Positions 41,752 through 50,700 of a DNA stretch of 64,000 bases are shown here, in pieces; positions within the stretch are counted from its first letter, which is position 1; each line of letters begins with the position of its first letter. This DNA comes from Phycisphaerae bacterium (lineage in GTDB: Bacteria > Planctomycetota > Phycisphaerae > UBA1845). The position numbers and the translations under genes were made by a program. The stretch lies in assembly GCA_029260215.1 (NCBI GenBank), contig JAJDDQ010000039.1, forward strand, positions 112,313 to 176,312. The letters are read 5' to 3'. The notes below the pieces were generated by a model. That model was not told where the DNA came from. It did no database searches and saw nothing but the letters and a program-made list of their open reading frames with translations.

Positions 41752-42807
41752 TCAAATGGCTTGCATTTCGGGCGTGTTCTTGGGGGTTGGGGAGGAGGCG
41801 ACGCAGGTGCGGTTTCTGCCGCCGTTTTTCGCTTCGTAGAGTGCGTCGTCGGCGAGCTTGACGAGGTGTTCCGCCCCCTGGACGCCAGTGCTGAGTCCCG
41901 CGACGCCGAGGCTGATATTCACGCGAAGTGTGTGTTCTTCGTATTGGACGGCTAGGGACTCGATACTTTTTCGCAAGCGTTCCGCCACGGATTCGGCGTC
42001 GGACTCCTTGGTGTTGGGGGCGATGATGAGAAATTCTTCTCCACCGATTCTGGCTGCGACATCGGTTGAGCGCAGCGCGTCGGCAGCAGTCTTCGCTACG
42101 ACCTTCAACACGGCGTCTCCGGCTGCGTGGCCGTAGGTGTCGTTGAATCCTTTGAAGTGATCAATATCGAACATGATGCACGACAGCGGCAGCTTGTAGC
42201 GTGCTGCGATGCCGAACAGTTCGTCGAGCTTTTCCATTGCGCGTCTGCGATTCATCAGCCCGGTCATGGCATCGGTTGTGGCGAGTTCCTGGAGTTTGCC
42301 GTTCAACATCGACATTTCCGCGTTGGCTTTGCAGAGATCGCGCCGTTGCTGATTGATGCGGGACTCAAGTTCGACGATCCTGCCACCCGCGCGGACACGC
42401 GCAAGAAATTCCGCGGAATCATACGGCTTGATGAGGTAATCGTCGGCACCGGCGTCAAATGCTTCGGACAGGCGTTCGCGTTCGCCCTGGCCTGTGACCA
42501 TGATAAAGTATACGAAACCGACCGACTCGATCGAGCGTACGGTCTCGCAGAACTCCAAGCCGTTCATGGTCGGCATGAGCCAGTCTGAAACGACGATCTG
42601 TATGTCCTGCTCCGCCAGCATGCGCAGGCCTCTCGCTCCGTTCTCGGCGGTAACGACTTCGTAGCCAGCCCGTTCGAGAATGCGCGCGGTGAGTTTTCGG
42701 TCGCAGGGATCGTCATCGACCACGAGGACTCGGTGCTGATTGATCTGGCAAAGCTGGGGTTCGGCGTGTGCCGGAGCGACGGCGTTTTTGCGTTGACGCT
42801 GTTCCAT
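41752..42807 (-). CDS. Response regulator with GGEEF diguanylate cyclase domain
   Basis: The product has 351 residues from the ATG at 42807 (GGAGGA upstream). The receiver domain has the acidic pair VLVVDDDPCDRKL, the phosphoacceptor Asp in IVVSDWLMPTMNG and the Lys in YLIKPYD. A short coiled coil (LESRINQQRRDLCKANAEMS) leads to the GGDEF domain with an intact active site RIGGEEF. A complete inhibitory site RSTD lies five residues before it, so c-di-GMP product feedback is expected. This is the PleD/WspR-type layout. No cognate histidine kinase adjoins it. Confidence 0.94.
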   Translation of the reverse strand: MEQRQRKNAVAPAHAEPQLCQINQHRVLVVDDDPCDRKLTARILERAGYEVVTAENGARGLRMLAEQDIQIVVSDWLMPTMNGLEFCETVRSIESVGFVYFIMVTGQGERERLSEAFDAGADDYLIKPYDSAEFLARVRAGGRIVELESRINQQRRDLCKANAEMSMLNGKLQELATTDAMTGLMNRRRAMEKLDELFGIAARYKLPLSCIMFDIDHFKGFNDTYGHAAGDAVLKVVAKTAADALRSTDVAARIGGEEFLIIAPNTKESDAESVAERLRKSIESLAVQYEEHTLRVNISLGVAGLSTGVQGAEHLVKLADDALYEAKNGGRNRTCVASSPTPKNTPEMQAI

Positions 42808-42962
42808 GATCGAGCAGAATCCTCCGGTCTCTTGCAGGAATCCCAGTCCTGCTGCATAAGTATCGGTTCGCGTGGCGGGCGACTGTGCAAGTGAGTGTTT
42901 GGACCTATGACAGGCTGTGCCAATCGGTTGGCATCGTCCTGTAGCTGGTTTTTTTCGGTCGT

Positions 42963-44396
42963 ATGCGGGAACACGAGATGCTTCCAAGGCAGAAGATTCG
43001 TCTGGCGATTATTATCGTCATCAATGCGGTGCTTTGGTGGATTCCGAGCGACGTGGTGGAATTGGTCGCGCGGGATCGCCACACGCTCTTGGGACGGTAT
43101 TCGCGCGAACACTTCACGCTGAATGTGCTTGTGGCCGTCGTATCGTTGATCGCTTTGTACATCGCTCGAGGGCGTGGCGAGGCGCACAGGAAGCGATTGT
43201 TCCAAGTGATCGCGGTTTTGATGGCGGGCACGCCGGTCATTCTGGCTGCCGATTTTTCGGTTCGGCTGTTCAGACCTCCGAGCTACGTTCGCAAGACGCC
43301 CGCTTATCGGCGTCCGGCGAACATCACGTTTACGGAGACATTTGTGGATCGGCCGGAGGCGGCGCGCAGTTACCCGCATGCGCGCGACGGGTTCGGCGAA
43401 GTCACCTGCGATTATCACACCGACGCAAACGGTTATCGGAACGAAACGCTTCGTACGAAATACGATGTCGTCGCACTCGGTGACTCGTTCACGGAAGGGT
43501 CCAAGGTTTCAGACGCGGACAGTTGGCCGGCTGTGCTTGCCCGGCGGAGCGGGCTAGCTGTGTACAATCAGGGCATGTCGGGCTACAGCCCGGTTCACTA
43601 CCTGGCTTCTTTCGAGGAGGTCGGCGCGGGGCTGAGCCCTGGTTACGTTGTTTGTGTTCTGTATGAGGGCAACGACTTTCGCTCGAAGCGCGGTGATGAT
43701 AAGCCGACCGACTCAGTCTCCCGTCGCCTTAAGCGTTATTTCAAACAGTCGCCGTTCAGGAGGGCGCTCGACGGATTCTTCGTCAGCACGTTTGGGCCCA
43801 TCGGGGCTGACTGGGATGCTCCGGGTTTGGAGAAGCTTGCTTGGCTTCCCGTGGGCGTTCCGCCGGGCGAGGGGGCGAAGTACTACGCATTCGCACCCAA
43901 GCAATTGTTGCAGAACATCAAGCCTGTTCAAGTGTTTGCCAAGAGTGCTGCTTGGGAGAATACGGCTGTTTCGCTCGCGAAACTGAACGATGCGTGTGCT
44001 CGGGCGGGGGTGAAACTGGTGGTCTCGTTGGCACCGTCGAAGGCTCATGTCATATTTCCGTTGGTTGCGGATGGGCTGCCGGCTGACGACGTTCGCGACT
44101 TCGCGGCGTTGCGGTCAGATGACTTGCCGCCGGGTGACGAGTTCGTAGCCCGAGTTTTGCGCTTCTTGCCGTCGGCTGAGACTGTGACCGCACGGTGGTG
44201 TGCTGAAAACGGCGTCCCGTTCATCTCGCTGACCGGACCGTTGCGGCGCCGGGCGGCGGGCGGGGAGCAGGTCTACTACGCATACGATCAACATTGGACG
44301 CCGATCGGTCATGCGATTGCGGCGGAAACGATTGGTGCGTGGCTCGCACGGGATACCGAAGAAGAGACAGCAGCAGCGTTCGCGCCGACGGAATAG
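42963..44396 (+). CDS. Membrane-anchored SGNH/GDSL-hydrolase-like protein
   Basis: The product has 477 residues; the ATG at 42978 is an alternative start with GGGA eight bases before it. There are three N-terminal hydrophobic segments (about 12-30, 50-66, 78-95), then an SGNH domain: block I VVALGDSFTEGSKV, block II in YNQGMSGYSP, block III as VLYEGNDFR, and block V DQHWTPIGHAIAAE with the Asp and His. The catalytic Ser, Gly, Asn and His are therefore all visible. AlgJ/AlgX-like O-acetyl transfer on polysaccharide or esterase activity is plausible. Substrate unknown. Confidence 0.85.
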   Translation: MREHEMLPRQKIRLAIIIVINAVLWWIPSDVVELVARDRHTLLGRYSREHFTLNVLVAVVSLIALYIARGRGEAHRKRLFQVIAVLMAGTPVILAADFSVRLFRPPSYVRKTPAYRRPANITFTETFVDRPEAARSYPHARDGFGEVTCDYHTDANGYRNETLRTKYDVVALGDSFTEGSKVSDADSWPAVLARRSGLAVYNQGMSGYSPVHYLASFEEVGAGLSPGYVVCVLYEGNDFRSKRGDDKPTDSVSRRLKRYFKQSPFRRALDGFFVSTFGPIGADWDAPGLEKLAWLPVGVPPGEGAKYYAFAPKQLLQNIKPVQVFAKSAAWENTAVSLAKLNDACARAGVKLVVSLAPSKAHVIFPLVADGLPADDVRDFAALRSDDLPPGDEFVARVLRFLPSAETVTARWCAENGVPFISLTGPLRRRAAGGEQVYYAYDQHWTPIGHAIAAETIGAWLARDTEEETAAAFAPTE

Positions 44397-44449
44397 GCTG
44401 CTCGTAGACACACCTCGCCGGCCCTCGAATGATCGTCTCTCTTTTACCG

Positions 44450-45022
44450 CTATTTGTCCGCGAGGGCTGCTACGAGCGCCTTGATGAATTCCGCGTCGTC
44501 CGGCAGTGTGCGCGGGCCGAATTTGGCGATTGGTTTTCCCTTGCGATCGACGAGATACTTCTGGAAATTCCAAGGCACCTTGCCGCCCTGTCCGTGGTCG
44601 GCCTTCTCGTCGGTGAGGAACTTGTACAGCGGGCAAATGTCGTCACCGATGACGCTGACCTTCTCGAACAGATCGAACGTGACGTTGTACTCGCTGGTGC
44701 AGAAATGCTTGATCTCTGCGTTCGTTCCGGGTTCCTGCCGGCCGAAGTTGTTGGCGGGGAAGGCCAGGATGCGCAGGCCTTTGACCTTGTAATTCTTGTA
44801 TAGCGACTCCAACCTGGAGTACGTGGCTTTGGTGAGTCCTCACTTGCTGGCGACGTTGACGATGAGCAGTACATCGCCTTCGTATCGGGAGAGTTTGACG
44901 GATTCGCCGTCGATGTTTTTCATCTCGAAATTGTACACGCCTGTTGACTCCTTTGGGGCCTCTCCTGCATGGCTGACTGATGCGGCGGCGAGCAGGCCCA
45001 AACCGATGATCGTGTTTCGCAT
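44450..45022 (-). CDS. Selenocysteine-containing periplasmic glutathione peroxidase (in-frame TGA)
   Basis: One reading frame of 190 codons, interrupted only by a TGA at 44842-44840, encodes a whole peroxidase. The signal peptide is MRNTIIGLGLLAAASVSHAG; then LLIVNVASK-U-GLTKATYSR places the TGA exactly at the catalytic Cys/Sec of the family signature NVAS.(C/U)G.T. Downstream FPANNFGRQEPGTN, VIGDDICPLYKFLT and VPWNFQKYLVDRKG are intact, with the catalytic Trp-Asn pair. The usual catalytic Gln of NQFG is Asn here. It reduces hydroperoxides in the periplasm with a thiol donor. A SECIS-like hairpin follows the TGA. A simple nonsense mutation is the alternative, but it is unlikely at this one codon with no other damage. 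Confidence 0.88.
44804..44823 (-). promoter_or_regulatory. Bacterial SECIS-like hairpin downstream of the TGA
   Basis: On the minus-strand mRNA, a 5-bp stem ACUCC/GGAGU closes an AGGUU loop. Below it are a bulged U and two more pairs (CG/CG). The GG of the loop is 26-27 bases after the UGA. A GGU-type apical loop, a bulged U and this spacing are the features SelB recognises in bacterial SECIS elements such as that of fdhF; the upper stem here is longer than in fdhF. Confidence 0.75.
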
Positions 45023-45164
45023 GATACTGGTTTCTCCGATTTCGGTGTCATTTTGCTCTTACGGGTGGGATGCTACCACGGACCCTGCGGCGTTTCCACT
45101 GCATCCGGTTGCGACGGGGAGGTGTTCAATTGCACGTAAGTGTGGGAATTGATTGATGTTGTGG

Positions 45165-45182
45165 TGGCCGCACGCGGCCACG
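45165..45182. repeat. Short perfect inverted repeat between divergent genes
   Basis: GTGGCCG-CACG-CGGCCAC forms a 7-bp GC-rich stem with a 4-base loop, midway between the divergent peroxidase and ECF sigma genes. It could be an operator or a small interspersed hairpin; it has no T-run. Confidence 0.5.
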
Positions 45183-45243
45183 CTAAGCGGGGAGTGTGAC
45201 GTGAGTGCTGGGGGGTCCAACTTTTTTCTAATCATTTGAACGA

Positions 45244-45816
45244 GTGGTGGCATCTGTTTGGGTGGACGAACGGAAAGGTACGGTTTCGGCGGTGCGTGAA
45301 AGCCGGGTGCGGTGCGGAAATCCAAAGACGCTCGAACGCGACCGCAGCCGTCTGGTTCGGTTGGCGTACCGCTTCCTCTGGAACGAGAGCGATGCGGAGG
45401 ATGTTGTTCAAGATGCCCTCGTTCAGGCGGAACGCGAACATGGTGGGTTGCGTGATGAATCGAAGTGGTGGAGTTGGCTTTGTCGAATCGTCGTGCGGCA
45501 GTGCTTCGCGCTGCGGCGGTCGGAGGGACGCCGGACGCATCGTGAGCGTCTGTCAGCTGACGTGCGACATCGGGACGGGGCGGATGCGGATGACGGACTT
45601 CGATTGTCGGAGCGTGCGGAGCTTGTTCGCTGGGGGATCGCACAGCTTCCGCCGCAGCAGCGGACGGCTGTCACGTTGCGTCACCTTGAGGAAATGTCGT
45701 TCGAGCGGGTGGCGGCAATTATGGAGATTTCGCCCGTTACAGCCCGGTTGCACGTTCGTGCGGGGCGGGAGCGGTTGCGGGAGCTTATCGATCGTGGGGA
45801 ACGTGGGGATGTTTAA
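45244..45816 (+). CDS. ECF-type RNA polymerase sigma factor
   Basis: The product has up to 190 residues; two GTG codons at 45244 and 45247 and another at 45262 are possible starts, none with a clear ribosome binding site. Region 2 is visible as LVRLAYRFLWNESDAEDVVQDALVQAE (in part DAEDVVQDAL), region 2.4 near WSWLCRIVVRQCFALRR, and region 4 as LPPQQRTAVTLRHLEEMSFE and SPVTARLHVRAGRERL. Regions 1 and 3 are absent, as in all ECF factors. It is followed by an anti-sigma gene, so it is probably held inactive until a signal arrives. Confidence 0.92.
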   Translation: MVASVWVDERKGTVSAVRESRVRCGNPKTLERDRSRLVRLAYRFLWNESDAEDVVQDALVQAEREHGGLRDESKWWSWLCRIVVRQCFALRRSEGRRTHRERLSADVRHRDGADADDGLRLSERAELVRWGIAQLPPQQRTAVTLRHLEEMSFERVAAIMEISPVTARLHVRAGRERLRELIDRGERGDV

Positions 45817-45855
45817 TAGGCTGTTGGAAGAGTGTGGTTTGGATTTACCCAAAGA

Positions 45856-45917
45856 GTGTGGCACGGTTTTGCAACCCGTGTATTCACATTTGCACCGGTT
45901 GCAAACCGGTGCCACAC
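45856..45917. repeat. Two-hairpin interspersed repeat, copy 2 (inverted relative to copy 1)
   Basis: The reverse complement aligns with 1845-1910: GTGTGGCACCGGTTTGCAAC..., the second hairpin ACACGGGTTGCAAAACCGTG, and the flank ACATGGGC. It separates the ECF sigma gene from the anti-sigma start at 45961. GGCACGG and CCGTGCC-type complementary arms give two hairpins that could attenuate transcription between the two genes. Confidence 0.75.
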
Positions 45918-45960
45918 CGAAGGCCCATGTCCCTCAACAAACAGTGAAGGTGGGTTTGAA

Positions 45961-46611
45961 ATGAGTGAGTTTTTTTCAAACTGTGCCCAAGCGCGGGAAG
46001 CTATGGACGATCTGATCGACGGATTGGCCGGCGATGACGTTCGGGTGTTGCTCGAAGCCCACACGGGCGGGTGTTCGACTTGTCGCGTAACTTGGGGACA
46101 GATGCGCAGTCTCGATGCTGGATTGACGGAGCTTCGCGAGGCGACGGCTGCATTAGGTCAGGTGAAACCGTCATGCGCAACGGTAGTTCGGCGCTTTCCT
46201 GTTGCGCGATTTTGGCGTGCGGCTGCGGCGATTGCGATCGGCGTGGGCGTTGGATTGGTCGCGTTGCAACGCACGGGTTCGGGGGTGAACGAATTGGTGC
46301 AGCGGAGGGTGGCCGACGGGGTTGCCGTTGACGTCGTACTTGTGCCCGCGAGACGTTTCGAGGTGGTAGCGTCGCGGGAATTCATCGCGATTTCGGAGGA
46401 AACGAAGCAACCGAACGTGCATCTGGTGTGGTTGCACAAGACGGTGCATGTCGCGGCGGACGAGGCTGAGACGTCGCCGCAGAGCCGGAACGGCGGGAGA
46501 GAAGTCGACGCCCTCGCGGCGGGGGCGATCGGCGAGGCTGAAGATGCAAGTCGCACGACGCGGAAACGAAATGAAGACGAATATGAGCCAGTTACGGAGA
46601 TCAAAATATGA
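45961..46611 (+). CDS. Zinc-finger anti-sigma factor, membrane-anchored
   Basis: The product has 216 residues from the ATG at 45961 (GAAGGTGGG upstream). The N-terminal anti-sigma domain carries the zinc motif LEAHTGGCSTCRVTWGQM (H-x3-C-x2-C). A single membrane helix (FWRAAAAIAIGVGVGLVALQ, about residues 80-100) is followed by an extracytoplasmic tail with beta character. It should bind and inhibit the ECF factor encoded just upstream and release it on an envelope signal. Its stop overlaps the next start (ATGA). Confidence 0.88.
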   Translation: MSEFFSNCAQAREAMDDLIDGLAGDDVRVLLEAHTGGCSTCRVTWGQMRSLDAGLTELREATAALGQVKPSCATVVRRFPVARFWRAAAAIAIGVGVGLVALQRTGSGVNELVQRRVADGVAVDVVLVPARRFEVVASREFIAISEETKQPNVHLVWLHKTVHVAADEAETSPQSRNGGREVDALAAGAIGEAEDASRTTRKRNEDEYEPVTEIKI

Positions 46612-47531
46612 ATGCGCGAATTGGGTTGGTAATTCTGTTCTTGTCTACGGCGTGGTGGTGTGCGCCCGCGCCGGCAATCGGTCAGTCAGTGCAAAGACAA
46701 AAACCGGACGTGCGGGTGTATCACTTGCGTCATGGACGTCCCGGCGCGATTGAGGAAACTCTCCTCAGGTTGAATATTGATGCCGATGTTATTTCGGACG
46801 ATACCGCAGGTTCTCTGGTCGTCAACACGACGACGCCGGTGCATGATGAAGTGGCGAGACTCATCAAACTGTTGGACGTGTCAGCGAAGGAAGAATCAAG
46901 CACGACCGCATTCATCAGCCTCATACATCGTGACGCACGGGATATCGGCCACTTGGTTCAGCCGCTCATCAATGCAAAACGAACGCGCGTGGCGGCAGAC
47001 CTCACCAATCAAATACTTGTTCTGAAGGGGTTGGCTTCGGATATCGCAGCGGCTCGGGATTTGGTGAAGCAATTGGATCGCCCCGCACGCATGTTTAGGC
47101 TTTCCTTCATCTTCCTTCGCGCCGACGTTGGCGGTGGGTCCGCTGCCGATCTTCCGGAACTGCCAAAGGGACTTCGCGACGTGGCGGACGCTCTGAGTGC
47201 GAACGGGTTGAGTGGCCTGCGCCTGTTGGCACCGCTTACGGTATCAGTTGAGGAGAAGGCTTCGTATTCGTCGTCCGGTTATCTCCAACCGGAGGACGGA
47301 GCATCGTTTGATTTTCGTGTCAAGGGCGATGTTCTTCGGGGACGGGCGACCGATGATGTGACATTTACCGTGAGAGCGGAAGTCGTCAACGGACGGGGGG
47401 AATTCGCTCGCGAAGTGTTTTCCGCACGGACGACCATCACCGCGCCCCTGGGGGATTATGTGGTGCTGGCGGCGGCACCGAGTTCCAGCGGCGACGGCGA
47501 CGCGATTGTGTTGGTCGTTCGGGCTGAGTAG
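46608..47531 (+). CDS. Exported protein with secretin N-domain-like repeats
   Basis: The product has 307 residues, translationally coupled to the anti-sigma gene. A signal peptide (GLVILFLSTAWWCAPAPAIG) is followed by two secretin short-domain-like units: VYHLRHGRPGAIEETLLRLN with ISDDTAGSLVVNTTTPVHDE, and FISLIHRDARDIGHLVQPLI with VAADLTNQILVLKGLASDIA. This is the beta-alpha-beta-beta-alpha pattern of N1/N2 domains. The C-terminal half is a different beta-rich domain; there is no secretin pore. It may bind a secretin or act as the sensed envelope component of the sigma/anti-sigma pair. Confidence 0.78.
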   Translation: MNARIGLVILFLSTAWWCAPAPAIGQSVQRQKPDVRVYHLRHGRPGAIEETLLRLNIDADVISDDTAGSLVVNTTTPVHDEVARLIKLLDVSAKEESSTTAFISLIHRDARDIGHLVQPLINAKRTRVAADLTNQILVLKGLASDIAAARDLVKQLDRPARMFRLSFIFLRADVGGGSAADLPELPKGLRDVADALSANGLSGLRLLAPLTVSVEEKASYSSSGYLQPEDGASFDFRVKGDVLRGRATDDVTFTVRAEVVNGRGEFAREVFSARTTITAPLGDYVVLAAAPSSSGDGDAIVLVVRAE

Positions 47532-47574
47532 CGGGGTCTACAATTCAACTTCCTCGCAAGAGGAGGCGACCACG

Positions 47575-47610
47575 CGCGGCGGAGGCTCTTGCAGTCTCAG
47601 CCGCGTTTTT
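47575..47610 (+). terminator. Intrinsic terminator after the sigma/anti-sigma operon
   Basis: The outer arms CGCGGC/GCCGCG enclose a second complementary pair (GAGGCT/AGTCTC with one G-U pair) and are followed by TTTTT. It separates the three-gene sigma operon from the giant TPR gene. Confidence 0.85.
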
Positions 47611-47776
47611 ATTGATAGGCGAGCTTGCGGCGGACGCGTGTGCGAACTGAACGATGATCGTTGCTGTGGTCTTTCCGGCGCGTTCGAAGTCCGATAAACT
47701 CCCCAAATTCGTTGGATTCGCGCGTCAGCGGATTTGCGAGGGCGAATGCGGCGATATTCATCGCGAGGAGAGACTC

Positions 47777-50700
47777 ATGGGCGAAATGCGCAGAGCGGCA
47801 CGAATCAACGTCAAAGCGGTGGTGATTCTCGTGGTGATGGTCGTCGGCCTGGCTGGCGGGTTGTTTGGTGCGCACCACATTCGCAAGCGCGTGCGGGCGA
47901 ACAACGCGCTGACCGAAGCCAAACAGTTTTTGGCGGAAGAGCGTTGGGCAGATGCGTGCGGGCCGTTGCGGGTCTATCTGCGCCAATATCCCGACGACGT
48001 TGACATACTTGTCACCTACGCGGAGGCGAGTCTGGCCGTGAGGCCGCGAGAGTTGGAGAACGCCAACGCGGCAGCCAACGCATACCGGCGGCTCCTTCGC
48101 CATCGCCCAGGCAACGATGCTATTTCGGAAGTCCTCGGCAAGTTGTACCTGATCGTCGGCAAGGTGGAAGACGCGTTGCACATTGCCGAGCAGCGGCTGC
48201 AAGTGGATGAAAATGATGTTGACGCGGTACTGGCCAAAGCCCGGATTTTGATCGCCCGAACGATGTATGAAGAGGCCCGCCCCCTGCTCGAAAAGGCGGC
48301 GGCTGCGCGTCTGCCGGACGCGGCGGAAGTATTTGTTCTGCTCGCCGAAATCTCGGTTCTTGACCGGGAATCGTCAGGCGGTGCAGTCGAGGCGATCGAA
48401 TGGCTGAACACCGGTGTGGCTGAGTACCCCGACTCGGCTGAGCTTGGCGTTGGGCGTGCGATGTACTACGTCGGCGCGATGAATACGCCAACCGACGCGG
48501 ACTTTGAAGCTGCCCGCGCTGAGCTTCTTCGCGTGGAAGCGTTGCAGCCGACGCACCCCAATCTTCTACTTCGGATCGCGCGCGGATGGATTGCGCTTGG
48601 CGATTTTGAGCGTTCCGGGCGTTTGATATCGAGGCTCGAAAAAATTGAGGATGACGCGCTGGTGGACAATTTCGTTCAGCCGCGCATATTCCGATTCGAA
48701 TGGTTCAGGGTTGCGGCTTTGCACTACCGTGGCGTACGGGACATGGAAGCGTTGTCGCGTGTTGCACGGAAAGCGCTTCAGGATTTCGACGCGGAAAACC
48801 ACAAATTTCAGCGATCGCGAATTCTGCCGATGGCGGTGAACATGCTGGCTGAGAGCGGCCATCCGGAAGAGGCGCGCAGCGCGTTGGATGAGTATTCTGT
48901 GATTGTGGAAGAGGCGATGCGAGGCCGGGATGCAGGCAACGCGGACTTGGCGTTGCTTGAAGCCAGCGTCGCACTCGCGGAAGATCGCCCGTTCGAGATT
49001 ATCGCGATTCTCAAGCCTATTGTTGACCTTGCTCCGGAGAACACATCCGCGTGGAGGCTGCTGGCTGAGGGGTACAGCCGCACGCAGCAAAACGATTTGG
49101 CTGTTGATGCCCTGCGCCGCGCGGCGGTTGGTAAGCCGTCCGACGTCGGGGTCGCGATGAACCTGCTCCGCGAATACATGAATCGTCGCGATTGGGCCTC
49201 GGCGAAACGTGCGGCGGAGGACTGCGCACGTTTGACACCGGACAATTCCGACATTCGACTTATGCGGATCGAGGCGGAGTTGCGCTACGAATTGGGTCGC
49301 CCGGTAAAGTCGGACGTGCTGCCGCGTTTGAAACAGGAGATCGAGTCCGTTGTCGCGGAGCAGCCGAAATCGGCCCAGCCGCGTATGCTCCAGGCGCTGA
49401 TGGCTGAGCGAACCGAAGGCGCCGTCGAAGCGGAGCAGATCGTACGCACCGTGGTGGCGGAGTGCGACGACACGATGCAGGCGTACGTGTACCTCGGCCG
49501 GCTGCTTGAGATTCAGGGGAAGAGTGAAGAGGCAGAGTCCGTCGCGCGTCAGGCGACGACGGTGCATGGCGATGTGGCGGATGCGTGGGTTTGGCTTGCC
49601 CGGGTGTTGGAATCGAAGAGTGATTTCGAGGGTGCGCGTGATGCGCTGTCTGCGGGAATCGAGTCGGTTTCGGACGACTTTGAGCGTTTTCGGATGCGCC
49701 GCATTCTGGCCCGTTTGCGTGTGACACGTCTCGATCGCAAAGGCGGCATTGAGGATCTGAAGTCGCTCGCGGCGGAGGATCCGAACGATGCCGATACGCT
49801 TTGGACGCTTCTGGATCTGCCGGAAATCATGGAAGACCGCGCGTTGTCGCGATCCTACGTGGACAGTCTGAGGAAAATTGAAGGCGAATCAGGGTTGTCC
49901 TGGCGGTATCACGAGGCTCGATGGCTGCTCGCGGGCGACGACTGGCGCGACAATGCGGAAGAGATTGACCGGTTGTTCGCCGAGTGCGTCGAGGGCGGCT
50001 CCGGTTGGTGGACGCAGGCGATTCTGCGTCGGGCTGTCCTGCACAGGTTGCTGGGTGATTCGGACCGGGCGGAACGTGTCTATCGCGAAGCGCTGGCGCG
50101 ATCGCCTCGGGAAACGCAGATAGTCGATCGGCTGGCTGCCCTGCTCTCCGGCCAGCGCCGGTTTGCCGAAGCCAAGGTCGTTCTCGAACAACTTGCACGC
50201 CGGTTTCCTGACCGCAAGCTGCCCAAGATGCTCAACGATGAGGTTCTTCGCGTGCATCTCGGGTTGGCGGAGACCGCTGCCAATGATTCAGAGGCGAAGC
50301 TACATTACACCAAAGCCGCCGACCTGCTCAGCGTTGTGATTGCGTCTGAACCGAACAACCCGGCTTCGCGGGTGTTGATGGCGCGGGTCATTTATCAGCG
50401 AGACGGGGATGCCGACCGCGCGTTGAAGATGCTCGATGCGGCGGACGCGCTGGGCGACACGGGGCTGGCTTCAGTGGCGGCGCGGATTGTGATCCTGCGC
50501 AAGGAAGGGCGAACGGAGGAGGTCGAGCAACTGCTGTCGGGTATTGTGGCTGAGCGAGGGGATTTCGACAGCTACCTCCTGCGTGCGGAATACTTGTCAC
50601 AGGTGGGCGAAGCGGAGCGGGCGGAGCAGGATTACGTCCGGCTGAGCCAATTCGAAGAGTCAGCCGTTCTTGGGCATCAGTTGTTAGGCCGATTTTATTT

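Noticed and set aside
44450-44812. A separate 120-residue peroxidase gene starting at TTG 44812, with a second small gene at 44840-45022
   Set aside because: The two are in the same frame, separated only by a TGA at the catalytic position, and neither half makes a working protein. Treated as one selenoprotein gene.
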